Part shown: positions 21,221-32,930 of the stretch, piece by piece | Numbering within the stretch: position 1 is the stretch's first letter | Layout of the letters: each line of letters opens with the position of its first letter | Assembly (NCBI GenBank): GCA_037042185.1 | Contig: JAXQJY010000033.1 | Location: 1,674,001 to 1,738,000, forward strand | DNA: 64,000 bases | Direction: 5' to 3' | From: Sordariomycetes sp. S80-01Y | Lineage: Eukaryota; Ascomycota; Sordariomycetes | Notes under the pieces: model-generated | What the model saw: the letters and a program-made list of their open reading frames with translations, nothing else | What the model was told of the DNA's origin: nothing | Databases searched by the model: none | Position numbers and translations under genes: made by a program

Positions 21221-22622
21221 CTTGGGCGCCTATTTCGGTCTGTGGGGTATTGAACGTCAAACTTGGCAAGTTCGATGATGCGTGCGCACAGAAAATCTTT
21301 GAACAAGAAAGCAGTCGGAAGGGTTGGATGCTGCGTCGCTTTTGGTTGATACAGTGCTGATGATGCTCTAGGCTGAAGCTGTTGTTGTCTGGGGCTCGAG
21401 TGACGTTGAGTCGCCGCGACGCCCCAGTCAGGCTGCAGCGGCGGCGGTTCAATGGTGGATACCAGCCACTTCGATATTCGGCGCTGGAGTCTCAGGCCTG
21501 CGCCGAACCCCAAGCCAACGCCACAACCTTATGGCAATAGCCTTCGAATAACCAACCCTTCGAAAACAATATCACATCATGCTCTACCGTGAAGTACATA
21601 AGTTTGATACACATATGTCCAAGGAGAAGTCCTATCTGTCTTCATCAGTAGCCTTCGCCCTTTTGCTTCTAGATGAGCATTTCCCTGAAGATGACGAGTG
21701 AATCGTGGCTGTGACGCAAGTCGACAAAATTTTGGCGGCACGCTATCAGCACTTGTTAGTGTCAGGTAGCTGCGCTTTCTTCGTTTCGTTGACAATAGCT
21801 TAACCTGCACGATCCTCAAGCTCAGTACCGCCCTTATGTTTGCATAAATTCGATCCCTTGCGGTCTCTTTGACTATTGCATCAGTATCTTACCAGAGACG
21901 ATCGAGAGTAGAGCAGAGCTTCCAACGTGGCTAAGCCTCGGTACCTCCAACTTCCGACTCAAGTTTATTTTGTCACTGTCGCCACGGCCCGCCAGACCCC
22001 GGCGGGGCTGGTGACCACTACGCAGGTACTTGGGCTTCCCCGATTCTACTTATCAGGGTGGATGAATTACCAGCAGATTTCCGTACCTTCGGTCCACATC
22101 AGGTACCCTCCTTGCGACACATGGCACCCAAAGCTCCAGTGCCCTTTGTCCAGAGACGGCTACGCACCCCACGACTCGTCTACCATCACACTTCCCATGC
22201 TACTGCTTTGTACTTACGCCGCGCGGTCTTTCTTCGACAAAGGGCTCTAGCAGCTGTTGAGCTCCGAACATTCCTTTCGGCTTCATCCTCTTTCTTTGAG
22301 CGACAATGACTGGAATATTGTTAGCAACCAAGTAAGAATGGACCTTCCGCTCCATGGTTGGGCGACCTGATGTAGCCGACCATCAAGATCAAGAGTTCTG
22401 ACGAATCCCAAAGTCCTCCTTGAGCGCCTGCAAGTCTTGGGCATCTTGCGCGGCCTCCATAAAACCTACGATTTCCACGCTCGAGCGTCTACGACGAAAC
22501 CGATCCTCAACAGTCTTTGACCCAAGAGCCAGCGGCGCTGTTGCCACGCGACCAGATCGGTGCGATTACGTCGTATCTAATCATCGACGAGGTCGCCTCA
22601 GTCGGGATTTGACGACATCACG
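21221..22622. other. Divergent promoter region, VPS27 / deubiquitinase
   Basis: 1.4 kb shared upstream region of two head-to-head genes whose products belong to the same endosomal ubiquitin pathway. No gene within it is supported; the longest open frame (from 21927) begins only at a GTG and has no recognisable domain. Confidence 0.5.
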
Positions 22623-25600
22623 ATGGCCAAAGATGGCGCGAACGGCGGCGCTCCTCCACCGCGAGGACCGCTTCCTCACATCAAGGATCTCACCGCCGAG
22701 CCACAAGACATCGATCGAAATACAAGCCTGAAGCGCCTTCTAGATATGTGCGAGTCTGCGTTGAGCTCGGCCGAGATGATGAGAGAGTTCAAAAAACCTG
22801 CGAATGCACTGAAGGAATACGTCAGGGCGTCAATCATCGCGGTCCAGTACATCAAGAATCACCGTGATTACCCCGTTATGCAACAGAACAGGGGAGGGGA
22901 TCTCGACAGGCGTCACAGCGCAGTCTTGAAGCGCATACAAGGTCTCTACGAAGTTTACGAAGGGATAAAAGATTATATACAGCAGGACAATTCCGTCACC
23001 GGAGTGCAGCCATCTGGGGGTGGTCCACCAACTGCAACTGCCTTGTCTAACGGAAACGGCAGCTCAGTACGAGCTTCACCGAGTACACAGAAGTCTAATG
23101 GAAATCCGACATCTGCCGCCAACGGTTTGGCAGGTCCGACAACCAACGGTTCTCACGTCAAGACAAAACCTGTCCTCAAACCGAAACCACAATCATTACA
23201 CGGCAACGCTTTACAAAACCAGCATGGGCGGACGCCTTCAGTCACCAATGGGTCAACTGACGCTTTGACTGCGCGCTTTGCAAGTTTGAGGGGACCTCAG
23301 GCTTCTCCTGGCCAAGATCCGCGAATCAAGACGCACGCCTTTGCGCCACCGCTACGTCCATCCGGCCCTCGGGAGATGCCACCTACGCAGAAGCCCAAGA
23401 TTGGAATCGATAGCTCGGTTCCAATGCTTCCCAAGATGCCTCCACCTATCTTCAGCCCGGTCAGGGGCAACATGTCCCAAGAATCTGCCAGCCTGCCTAC
23501 GAGCACGCCCCGGGGTTTCAGTCGCACAGGGTCCTGGACCTCCAATGGCGGCACCCCAAGTACTCAGCCTCCATCGAGGAAGGATTACTTTTCGCCTGTC
23601 ATTGCGAATGTTGTGAGTGCGGAGCCCTCATCTATGAGTCGGCCGTCGATGGACTCTGGATCAGCGGTCTCATCCCCGAGGAGGTCTCTTGATATCTCTG
23701 CTCACAAGTCTCAAGCCGAGGTCATAGAAGCAGAGGATCTCATGCAAGCAATGAAGACAGCGGGTACTGTTTTGATCATTGATGTTCGGCCCCGAGAGCA
23801 CTATGACGAGGGACATATTATGTCCTCATCGATCATATGCATTGAGCCCACAATACTCACTAGGAAGGACCTTTCCGCCGACGATATCCTTCAAAGTCTC
23901 GTCCTGGAAGACAAAGAGCAAGACCTCTTCGCGAAACGGCACGAATTTGACCTTGTAGTGTTCTATGATGAAGACTCCGAGGTCATTCCCCGAACGCCCC
24001 AGGCCCCTCCAGCATATGCTCTCATGTCCCTACACAGGGCTTTGGTGCATCTAAGCTTTGAGTGTCCCCTGAAGCGCCACCCTAAATTGCTTCGTGGGGG
24101 CTTGAAGGCTTGGACAGATCTTATGGGCGCAAATTCTCTTCAGGGGAATTCTTCAGCATCCCAGACCAAATCAACTCGCGGTGCAAACAAATACGCCAAT
24201 CATCCTTATATCTTTAGGCGAGCCTCCAAATACCGGATTCAACCTCTCAAGCCCGACGACGTCCGCGCCTGGCAAGAAACATTGGATAATGAGGACAAAG
24301 AGAGTCTAACACCAACATTTCCTCAGACTACGGAAGAATTCTTCAGAAAGTATCCAGAAGTCCCTATCGAGCCTGAAGATATGGCCCCAAGGAGGACTCC
24401 AGTACACCAAGAGAGAAGGCACGCCTACATGCCGGCGCAAAACATTCGTGTCGATCACATCGCGCCTCCGCCTCAGCTGCCTGCTCGTGCTCTGCCTCGC
24501 CCTAGTCACAGCGGGTTGGCTCAAGGCGCTTACCACGACGCTGGGCTTGGCGGTCAAGTCAAGCCGCCTGCAGCTTCTGGCCCTGTAGATTTCAGAAAGA
24601 TCCCTCAGGGCATTGCCAATCCCCATAATTGGTGCTACGCCAACAGCGTCCTGCAGGCCCTCCTCACAACTCGTTTTGGCAGAGTTCTGGCCGAAGGCAA
24701 ATGGCAACGGGTACCCCGAAAACCAAAGGAGACTATAGAGCAGCCTCAGCTGATGATGGGCATGCTAAAAACAATTTTCAACTGGATGCTCCAACACTCT
24801 GAGACAATCTCGTCAAAGGTGTTCATGAGCTTTTGCCACCACGTCTGCACCCAAGCTGGGGGGTTCACAGAGCTCTTTGGAGACCGTAACCAACATGACG
24901 CTTCTGAATTCGTTGGTTTCATCCTGGCTCACGTCGACGATGAGTCCAATATTCTGCGCAACCGCACTGTAGAGAGGTCTCCTGATCTTCCCAGCGCCAC
25001 TGGCAAGAGTGCTCTTCAGTTCGTGTCTGACTACTGGAAGCAATGCCACACCGCGCAGCACAAATCTCTTGTCGATGAGCACGTCCAGCATCTCGACATG
25101 TACGCCGTTGAATGCAAGGCTTGCAACAACAAAACCTACAGTGTGAACCCGCAGCAGGTCTTGCATATCAACACTCCCCAGCAGGATTCCACACTTCAGG
25201 AGGCGCTGAAGCTGACCTTCGCGGCTCACGAGATTCCCGACTATCAGTGCGATAACTGCAGAGGCAAACGCGAAGCTGTGAGGCGACCCGTTTTCCCGTA
25301 TATGCCAGAGGTGCTCTTCATGAGCTTTATCCGATTCGGAGCAAGCATGAGGAGCAAAGGAGGCGTTTCGAAAAAGGCAGCCATGATTACATGGGACCTC
25401 GACGATTTCGACATGTCACCTTACTTTCTCCCTCCGGCAGAACGTCAATGGCAGCCGGCCGGGCCTGGAGAGACGCTCAACAAGGCTTTCCATGGCGACT
25501 TCCGCTACGAGACCGTCGCCATTGTCCAACACTCGGGCAGCAACGCGAACTCGGGTCATTACACAAGTCATGTGCGAGACCAGACTACCTACGACCCGAA

Positions 25601-25733
25601 CGCATGGCTGGAATGCAATGATGAGACTGTCACCCGCATCTCGCTCGCGGACGAGAGAGTTAAGTCTCACATTTTCAAACAGGACCAACGGATTCCTTAC
25701 GTGGTCATCATGCAAAGGAAGATGTCCTCGTAG
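22623..25733 (+). CDS. USP8/Doa4-like ubiquitin carboxyl-terminal hydrolase
   Basis: Intronless, 1036 residues. Residues about 22-125 are helical and resemble the USP8 dimerisation/MIT-like N-terminal domain (NTSLKRLLDMCESALSS onward). Residues 130-360 are disordered Ser/Pro/Asn-rich linker. Residues about 367-500 are a rhodanese domain (LIIDVRPREHYDEGHI through RGGLKAW) with no catalytic Cys in the active loop, as in Doa4 and USP8. Residues about 655-1033 are the USP catalytic domain: Cys box GIANPHNWCYANSVLQAL with Cys671, a zinc-binding pair CKAC/CDNC, and the His box SGHYTSHVRD with His979, then WLECNDETVT. Known relatives remove ubiquitin from cargo at late endosomes before vacuolar sorting, which fits its position head to head with VPS27. 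The Cys box departs from the usual GNTCYMNS but keeps the Asn and Cys. Confidence 0.92.
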   Translation: MAKDGANGGAPPPRGPLPHIKDLTAEPQDIDRNTSLKRLLDMCESALSSAEMMREFKKPANALKEYVRASIIAVQYIKNHRDYPVMQQNRGGDLDRRHSAVLKRIQGLYEVYEGIKDYIQQDNSVTGVQPSGGGPPTATALSNGNGSSVRASPSTQKSNGNPTSAANGLAGPTTNGSHVKTKPVLKPKPQSLHGNALQNQHGRTPSVTNGSTDALTARFASLRGPQASPGQDPRIKTHAFAPPLRPSGPREMPPTQKPKIGIDSSVPMLPKMPPPIFSPVRGNMSQESASLPTSTPRGFSRTGSWTSNGGTPSTQPPSRKDYFSPVIANVVSAEPSSMSRPSMDSGSAVSSPRRSLDISAHKSQAEVIEAEDLMQAMKTAGTVLIIDVRPREHYDEGHIMSSSIICIEPTILTRKDLSADDILQSLVLEDKEQDLFAKRHEFDLVVFYDEDSEVIPRTPQAPPAYALMSLHRALVHLSFECPLKRHPKLLRGGLKAWTDLMGANSLQGNSSASQTKSTRGANKYANHPYIFRRASKYRIQPLKPDDVRAWQETLDNEDKESLTPTFPQTTEEFFRKYPEVPIEPEDMAPRRTPVHQERRHAYMPAQNIRVDHIAPPPQLPARALPRPSHSGLAQGAYHDAGLGGQVKPPAASGPVDFRKIPQGIANPHNWCYANSVLQALLTTRFGRVLAEGKWQRVPRKPKETIEQPQLMMGMLKTIFNWMLQHSETISSKVFMSFCHHVCTQAGGFTELFGDRNQHDASEFVGFILAHVDDESNILRNRTVERSPDLPSATGKSALQFVSDYWKQCHTAQHKSLVDEHVQHLDMYAVECKACNNKTYSVNPQQVLHINTPQQDSTLQEALKLTFAAHEIPDYQCDNCRGKREAVRRPVFPYMPEVLFMSFIRFGASMRSKGGVSKKAAMITWDLDDFDMSPYFLPPAERQWQPAGPGETLNKAFHGDFRYETVAIVQHSGSNANSGHYTSHVRDQTTYDPNAWLECNDETVTRISLADERVKSHIFKQDQRIPYVVIMQRKMSS

Positions 25734-26568
25734 ATTCATCATGAGCGAGCGGAAATTGCTGCCGATCACGGGCCGGCAAACAGCGATATTGTGTGGGTTC
25801 TGCTTTTGTATTTGCTATGGAAATATGACATACATACTTGTCAGTCGAATCACGCATTGCTATGCTCCGCCAAAATATTACGAAGACCGAGAGGACACGG
25901 GGCTATGTTGAGGGGGGCTCGGCCGTGCATTTCGAATTACACATTGCACGGTGTTTGGAAGGCTTGCATTTTTTTTCGATTTGGGACAACCTTGTGTGCG
26001 CGCAAGGTCAAAGGCGTTGGAGGCTAAATCTTAGGAAATGAAATTTATCATGTCCACGTGGGACTGCTGAGGAATATGGTAGATGGAACAAGCTTCGGAT
26101 AGTTCAATGACTTTGATCTCTAGACTGTCTGCCCCTGGGCCGTCACGACACGTGTGAACCCGGGCCCCACGTATTCGTTGCGTCCCCTGATGACCGGAAT
26201 GACGATCAGGCGGGTCTGTAGTGTGGTAGTCCATTGCACATCTTTGACACCAGACTCCCAAGGGCCTGGCTATAACTACCATGGAAGGCGCAGTGTCAGC
26301 GTGGCCGATCGTGACATATCGACTTGAGGCAAAGAGCTAAGACCAGACACCTTTCTTGATAAGGCAGGGCGAGGAGGTCTTCGACAAGTGTTACGCTAGA
26401 GAGATGTAGAAAATCGTAACATTAATATCTTCTTGAGCCAACGCCTGAAGCTACATACAATACAGCCCAGTAATTGTGAAAGCAAGAACGCGAAACATTC
26501 GTCATCCATAAATTTGCACTCGCCCTGTGGTATATGTTCAACTGCTCGTCCTTCGGCTACCCAGTACT
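25734..26568. other. Convergent 3' spacer, deubiquitinase / acyl-CoA synthetase
   Basis: Holds both 3' flanks. Short open frames here have no recognisable product. Confidence 0.5.
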
Positions 26569-28807
26569 TCAGAGCTTCTTCAAGGTCTCCTCGATCTGCT
26601 TGCCAAACGTGTCGCGAATAGCACGACGGTTCAATTTGGAGGTCGCAGTGACCAGTCCCTGAAATCATTAGCACGATAACCCTGATGTTCGATAGCTGAA
26701 AACCTACGCTCGGTGGGGTCCACTCCTCGTCGGTGATGACGACGGCGGCAACGATTTCCATGCCGCTCAGGCCTCCACGTTTTCCGGTGCTCTGCAAGTC
26801 CTTCAGAACAGCAGAGTTAACCTTCTTGTCGTGGTACATGTTGTGCTCATCAACGCCCAACTTCTTGGCCTCCTCGACAAGCACCTTCTCATTGGGCATG
26901 ATGACGGCGATGGGGCGGGAGTGCTGAGGGTCGGCGTGGACCATGACATTGGCGACAGTGTGTGCGCCGCGGTAAACGGCCTCAAGCTTCTCGAGAGCAA
27001 TGTACTCGCCGCCCTGCATCTTGACGAGGTTCTTGACGCGGTCGATGACCTTCAGGTGGCCATTGCTGTCGAACTCACCAATGTCACCTGTCTTGAACCA
27101 ACCGTCCTCTGTCAGAGCCTTCTTGGTCTCCTCCGGATTGTCAAAGTATTCGGTCATGACAGGCTTGCCGCGGATCCAGATCTCGCCCTGGGGAGTGCCC
27201 TTGTCGGTCTCGTAGCCCATGTCAGGAATAGCGACCAACTTAACCTCAATAGCGGCAGGCACAGGGCCGACAGCGTTGGGGGAGTATTCGAGGGGGCAGC
27301 CAAGAGCACCGTTGGCGCAAGTCTCCGTTAATCCGTATCCAGCCAGCATAGGCGCAAGGACGAGGGACAAGAAGTGTTTCGTATCGTCGGCAATTCCACT
27401 GGCACCGTTCATCGTGAAACGCAGACGGCCACCAGTAAGGTCACGGACCTTCTTGAACACAATGCCATCTAGAATGCTCGCGCCAGGAAGCCTGTTCCTC
27501 GACATGAAGGTCTTGTAGCTGAAGGCACCCCAGAAGAGGTTGCGCAGTACGGGGCTTGACTCTCCCAGCTTAGACATGACACCTTTCTTGATGGTCTCCC
27601 AGACCTGAGGGACACCAACCATTACGGTAGGTCGCAATTCACGCATGTCACCAGCGCAATTCTTGACCGATGTGTCGGAGAGGGTTCGGGGGTTGCCATA
27701 TCCGAGGGTGCCTCCAATGAAGAGCACCAGATTCTCAAGGGCCATCTCGAAGATATGGGCGAGGGGCAGGTAAGCTAGTACACACTCCTTGTCGCTAACG
27801 CACTCTTCGACGTTGGTCCACAAACCGGTCACTACACCCGTTAGAATGATCAGGAAGCTTAGGAAGCAATATACACTTACCACCAGCAACGAGAGCTTCA
27901 TGCTTGATGCAAGCTCCCTTGGGCAAGCCAGTAGATCCAGAAGTGTACATGACGCAGTATAGGTCCTCGCCCTTGGCGGGGTTGGCCTCGACCGGGTTCT
28001 CCTCGCCGAGCTTGCGCAGCTCATCGTATGTAAGAACTTGCAGGTCGGGGTTCTCCTTCTTGAAATCCTCGACCTCGCCGCCGGCGGCGAAAACGCACTG
28101 CTCATTTACAATAACGGTCTTGACACTCGATTTGCGAATGGCTTTCTGGGCGGTCTTGAGCAGATGCGGATCGACATACATAACTTCAGCCTTGGTTTGG
28201 ACGAGCGAGTGGGCAACACCCTCCTCGCCGAGGGTATCGTAGGCAGTGACGATCGGAATCGATTGCGACGCGCAGGCGTGGGACATGGAGATCCAGCTGA
28301 CGCTGTCGGTTTTGTTAGCCTTGTGCGACACGGAGCACAGCAGCTGCCAAAGCAAGCGTCGACGTACCTAGTTGTGCCAAACAGATGGAGCTTTTGCTCG
28401 GGAGTGAAGCCGAGCTTGCGCAGACCGGAACCGAGCTGCAGGACACGCTCCAAGTACTGCTTGTATGTGAGGAAGTTGAACGGGGTCAGCTCAAAGAACT
28501 GCCACTCCTTGTCGACCTCGCGAACCTCGCCGTCAATGTTCTTCTGAACCTTCTTCGTCTCCTTGTGAAGCTTGACCAGCTTGCGGTAGCCGACGGCGTT
28601 GTGGTTGGGGTAAACGCGGGCGCTGCGGCTGATCATGTCAAAGACAGTGTGGCAGCCCTCGGCGGGAATATTGCGAAGCTCGTCCTTGTACGCGGGATGG
28701 CGACGGGGGATGGTCTCGTTGGGGACTTTCTCGAAGCCAGGTGCTTCAACCGAGAATGGCGGCTTGTGCACCTGGTAAAGAGGCATGACTCCCGAGGTGT
28801 AGTCCAT
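26569..28807 (-). CDS. faa1: Long-chain fatty-acid-CoA ligase, Faa1/Faa4 type
   Basis: Four exons: 28807-28368, 28302-27881, 27831-26708, 26658-26569; introns 65, 49 and 49 nt; 691 residues. It activates long-chain fatty acids to acyl-CoA through an acyl-adenylate. Evidence: AMP-binding P-loop YTSGSTGLPKGA (residues about 265-276), VVTAYDTLGEEG-type segment (IPIVTAYDTLGEEGVAHSL), LPLAHIFE, GYGLTETCANG, and the fatty-acyl-CoA signature DGWFKTGDIGEFDSNGHLKV followed by DRVKNLVKMQGGEYIALEKLE. All joins restore conserved sequence (for example VAGG-VTGLWTN and TPPS-GLVTATSKLNRR). The C-terminus is LKKL, which is not a standard PTS1 but ends in KL; cytosol, ER or lipid droplet is more likely than peroxisome. 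Length matches the yeast Faa1 group. Confidence 0.95.
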
Positions 28808-31596
28808 CGTGACGTTACTGGAGGGGGGAGCAGTACTGTTGAGGAAAGTAGTGAGACCTCTTGGTCGGCTGTCTGATGGGTGGAGGTGATCTAGAAGAGG
28901 AGGAGGAGAGGACAGAGAGATAATGTACGGCGTCGAGTCTGTGCTAGCCAGGAAGGAGGAGTTAAGGTCGCTTTCCGCCGGGGCGACGAGGCAGGTTCCA
29001 GGTTGTCATGGCCACTCGTGGCCCGAGCTCGTCATTGGTCGGAAAGAGTGGCTAGCTTAGAGACTTCCGGGGTTGTCCACTCAAGCTTCTGGCGCTGCAG
29101 CGCTTCGGGTGCCACTTGTAGGGGCCAAGCACCGCCTGAGCCACAATGACCAACCCCCGGTCCCTCCAAGACCCAGCTAAGCTCCATGAGTATTGCGTCA
29201 CATGGCCCAAGATGATCGACCTCTTTTTCAGGCGAGCTCGTCGCGTCCACTGGCGCAGGCCTCACGTATCTTGGAATCACTCCCAAGTCGCCCTATGAGG
29301 GCTGTGAGGACAAGGTCACGGATCGGCCGAATCTACATCGGGGCACCTCGCTGCTCAGGGTGAGTGCGACGTTGTCGGTCCTGTGCAGGGAAAGTACAGG
29401 GGTCCTTCACCGACGCCACACCAGATCAAGCCGCCCACCACCACCACCACCACCACTGGCAGCATCATTGATGGTGTGCGGGGGCTCGTCACCTCTCAAC
29501 AAAAGCTACCTTACCTTACCTGAGCCTAGTCCTTCTCGGGTGAGGTGCTATTACGAATACTCTGCGCGTACTACCTGGTTCTAGTAGTTGAGAGCAGTGC
29601 CCATGACGACGTGCCTAGACTATGGTCAAACTCGATGCCAGCATTGAATTGGGAGGTGTCACTCCTGGTGCCCAACAGGTCCAGCCCTGGACGGCCTTTG
29701 CCATTCGCCGCTAACGGTCTCGCCTCTTGCCGTCCCTTGTCCGACGCTATCACGGTTCACTATTCCATACAGTACCCCTGACGCGCATGGAGAGGAGAGG
29801 AGTGTCGCAGCTGAGGCCAAGGCGAAATTTCGTTCCGGCGGCTGTGTTACGCCAGCTTGACCCAGAAGAGAACCTGGCCGCTTGGCTGCTTGGCTGCTTG
29901 GTTCGAGATGCGGGGACACATCTTTGCATCTGCTCCAGCCTAGTCCTTCTAGACTCGCGCCAGCTCTCAGGTCAGCTGTCAGCCACGGACAAAGTCTGTC
30001 ACAACAGAGAGATTCTCGAGTCGTATGCTGCGCTCTGCGAGCGGCAAATAAGCGGCTTATGCCAACGGAGGACGAAAGCCTTGCTTCTACGGATCAGTAT
30101 ATCTGCTTAGCAGAGTGAAACGATAGAACGTCGATCAATCCTCTGCAAGCAAGGATTATTTATTTCTTCCGTGGACCTGGTCGACGACGCCAATGTCGTT
30201 GGAATTAAGGTTTCCGGCCCTTGGATCGTCGAGGTGTGGCTGGCTGTCGGCTATCGACCTTCTTTTGGCGCTGGACTGGAGGCCCTCCTAACGGTTCTTC
30301 ATACCCCTGCCACCAGAAGTTGTGTTCTCAGAGGGTCCATGCGAGACGCAGAGTACCCAGAACTTTGCGAGAGACGCATCAATGTGACCAAGGGTTGCAG
30401 AGAAATCTAAGCCGCGGTCTTTCTCGCTGCCAACCCTGGGAAATTTCAGTCTCTTCCGAGGCCTTGAAGCCATCACATGTCCTCGGTTCAAATCCTAAGA
30501 GGGGCCCAGATTGACCCCTGCACATCTTCACAAAGCGTCAGCCCGGCCAGGCCGACTGAGCTAACGTCCCCCGGATTTCGGTCACTAAATTGGGCAAGTA
30601 CATACCCGGGGGCGGGGTTGATTAAGAGTGTCGAAGGCTGAACACCTCGCCGGGGTCACTTGACTGAAGGTATCGTGGTCCGATGGTCCGGTCCCCTTGA
30701 ACACTCGACACCACCTCGGATACTTCCAAGCTGATTATTTGATAAACGCAACACCATAACAAGCAGCAAGGGCTTTCTTGTAGATTTTGAATTATCGGTG
30801 GACGCTAAGCATGGGATGGCTTCCCTAGCAACCTAAAGCTGCTACCCATTCGGTATCTCGCACCCCCTTTTCCCCTTTGCTGCCGAAGGCGAGCTTATGG
30901 CCACAGCAAGCGTGGCCTCAGTACAAGATCATGAAATCAGGTCGACCTATAGTCACAATTCCCATTTGCGTATCTTACGGAGGGCGCGTGACAAAACAGC
31001 ATCTCTAATCTCTGCGGTCCTTCTGATGCACCCTGATAACATTGTCCAGCGATAAACGCCTGTACAAAGCACCTCGACTGCAATGTCGCAAAAACTGCTG
31101 CAACTCGTTTTCTTATGAAGAAATCCGTATGCATTTTCTGATTCTGACTGTAATCTCTCCTCAATGAACCAACATAGGAATCTACACGTCCAGTGTTCCT
31201 GTCTGTCTCCAACAATAGCCATACATGATTCCTTGTTAATTCGTCGACATTGACTCGGATAGAGTGGGAATTCAATTGAATAGTTTTTTTAAGTTTTTTT
31301 TAAGGTTTTTAGAAGAAAAGCACAGTTTTGGTTTGTGGGCACGTCAAAAAGCCAAAAAGCGACTTTTTCGCCCGGTCACTGATACCGTCCACCGTAAACT
31401 TCAGCCTCGAGGCAAGATCTGTTTCTTCAACCTTTGTCCTCACAATAGAACCTCTGAAACCTTCTTTAAGAGTTTTGGTCACGGAGCAGAGTATGTAGAT
31501 CCGCAAGAGATGCTTTGTTGCAATCCCTCCGTGGCTCTCTCTCCACATAACTTTCTGATCACACTTCAGCCCTTTCATCGCTGCCACTCACCTGAA
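28808..31596. other. Largest gene-free gap (2.8 kb)
   Basis: The first few hundred bases are the promoter of the acyl-CoA synthetase. The rest holds no supported gene. Simple repeats lie at 29435-29456 and 29878-29902. The part from about 30900 is visibly richer in A and T than the rest of the window, with T runs at 31284-31315. No transposase, reverse transcriptase or terminal repeat was recognised. Confidence 0.45.
29435..29456 (+). repeat. (CCA)7 microsatellite
   Basis: Seven CCA units in non-coding DNA. Confidence 0.95.
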
Positions 31597-32256
31597 ATGA
31601 ACCCTGTCTCCGAATACCATAAGGCTCTCGCAGCTAAGACTTCTGAGATGGCACTCGAGGTCTCCAACAATAACGGCTCTGCCGGCATCGTGTTGCCCAA
31701 TGCGCAGAGCAGTCCCCTTCCTAACCCAAACTTACCCTCGACCACTGTCACAGCCGGCTCAATCTCCTCTAATATCAGTGACGAACATCTCAAATACATC
31801 AACTACAAGCTCTCGCAGCATCAGATCTCCGAGGTCGAGGACAGATGGAATAAGTCTCTCGTTGGTCGCGTGTGCAGATGCTGCAAGAAGATCAAGTCGA
31901 AGGTCTGCACGATCCTCAAGCGTAAGCACAATAAGGAACATACAAGAAAAGTTTCTCCGGAGCCTAGACGCAACGCCCTTGAGATCAAGGAGGGCGGGCG
32001 GGCGCGGACCGAGTTCGACATTTTCCTCAGTCGCCTACGCCGCCTGTTCAGGTCAGAGCCAACACAGGAGCTCGAGGGCGAGTTACAAGTGGTGGTCGGA
32101 CCTGATACTGTCGAAACTTACCCAGTGGTTCCGGAGGGTATCCTCAGAGACTCGAATGCTTACAAGGTCCGGAAGCCACAGGTCATCCACGGGGCGCCGA
32201 GGAGCACGCACCAAGGGGTGATCTGTCTTGAAGCCGATGGTCTACCACAATACTAA
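31597..32256 (+). CDS. Orphan hypothetical protein
   Basis: Open frame of 219 residues from the ATG at 31597 (MNPVSEYHKALAAK); the frame continues upstream only through non-ATG codons in AT-rich DNA. A second in-frame ATG giving MALEVSNNNG is at 31648. I do not recognise it. Residues 15-65 are Ser/Asn/Pro-rich; residues 65-85 hold DEHLKYINYKLSQHQISEVE, probably helical; then a Cys/Lys cluster (RVCRCCKKIKSKVC) and a basic stretch, a second helical basic stretch (EFDIFLSRLRRLFRSEP), and a C-terminal Val/Pro-rich part. No signal peptide or membrane segment. It may be lineage-specific, or an exon of a longer gene. Confidence 0.5.
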   Translation: MNPVSEYHKALAAKTSEMALEVSNNNGSAGIVLPNAQSSPLPNPNLPSTTVTAGSISSNISDEHLKYINYKLSQHQISEVEDRWNKSLVGRVCRCCKKIKSKVCTILKRKHNKEHTRKVSPEPRRNALEIKEGGRARTEFDIFLSRLRRLFRSEPTQELEGELQVVVGPDTVETYPVVPEGILRDSNAYKVRKPQVIHGAPRSTHQGVICLEADGLPQY

Positions 32257-32930
32257 GCTCAATGGTCGGAAGATTGAAAGAATGCATTGAATCCGAAGTT
32301 TGAGGTGTTTGGCTCATTGCCAGGAAGACGGAGCTTGAGGGAGGTTGGCTTTGAACGTCATCGTCTCTTCCAGGACGCCTTCATGTTTTCCATTGGTCTC
32401 GTTGGCTGAACTTGGTAGACGGAATGGGGGTTGTCACCGGTTACATATGACCCTTCTGGTCAGGGAAATGAAGTCCCCTGGGGGTGTTCTCGCTGAAAAG
32501 AGGACCCAATGAACTGTGCGTGCGAGTGTCTTTTTTTCAATAGCCTGGGTTGCAATGACTAGATCTGCACAGGCTGGGAACCGAATCCGCAGTCCTTTAG
32601 CCGCAGAAACAACTGTATTCATCAGGGCGCAAAATCCGAATGCTTGTAATGTCCCGACCGATTTTCGGGATTTCCTGGAGCGGATGTGCATCCTCCAGCC
32701 GCGAACAAGAACATTCCGAACTCCGGGTTTCGGCTCCGGTTCTAGGGAACAAGTGGGCCTCTCGCGCCGGGCCCCCGTGGAGAATGACCGGCCGGCCTGT
32801 CGCTATAAAGGGTAAGCATTCATCCACAACTCCTCCTCCGAACGTACGTCCAACGAATATCGATACTCAACCTTGCCTTCGTGTTGCAACGCTCTTCCAA
32901 GTTGATACCGTCCAGAAGTCCCCCGTCACC
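32257..32930. other. Spacer upstream of CMD-like gene
   Basis: Promoter and leader of the gene at 32931. No coding region seen. Confidence 0.5.

Noticed and set aside
21927-22250. 107-codon frame in the VPS27/deubiquitinase spacer
   Set aside because: Begins at GTG only; no in-frame ATG near its start and no recognisable domain.
30478-30500. GGTTCAAATCC, resembling a tRNA B box
   Set aside because: No A box at the right distance upstream and the flanking bases do not form a T stem, so not a tRNA gene.
28808-31596. Possible transposon remnant in the gene-poor gap
   Set aside because: No transposase or reverse transcriptase fragment, terminal repeat or target duplication could be found by eye.
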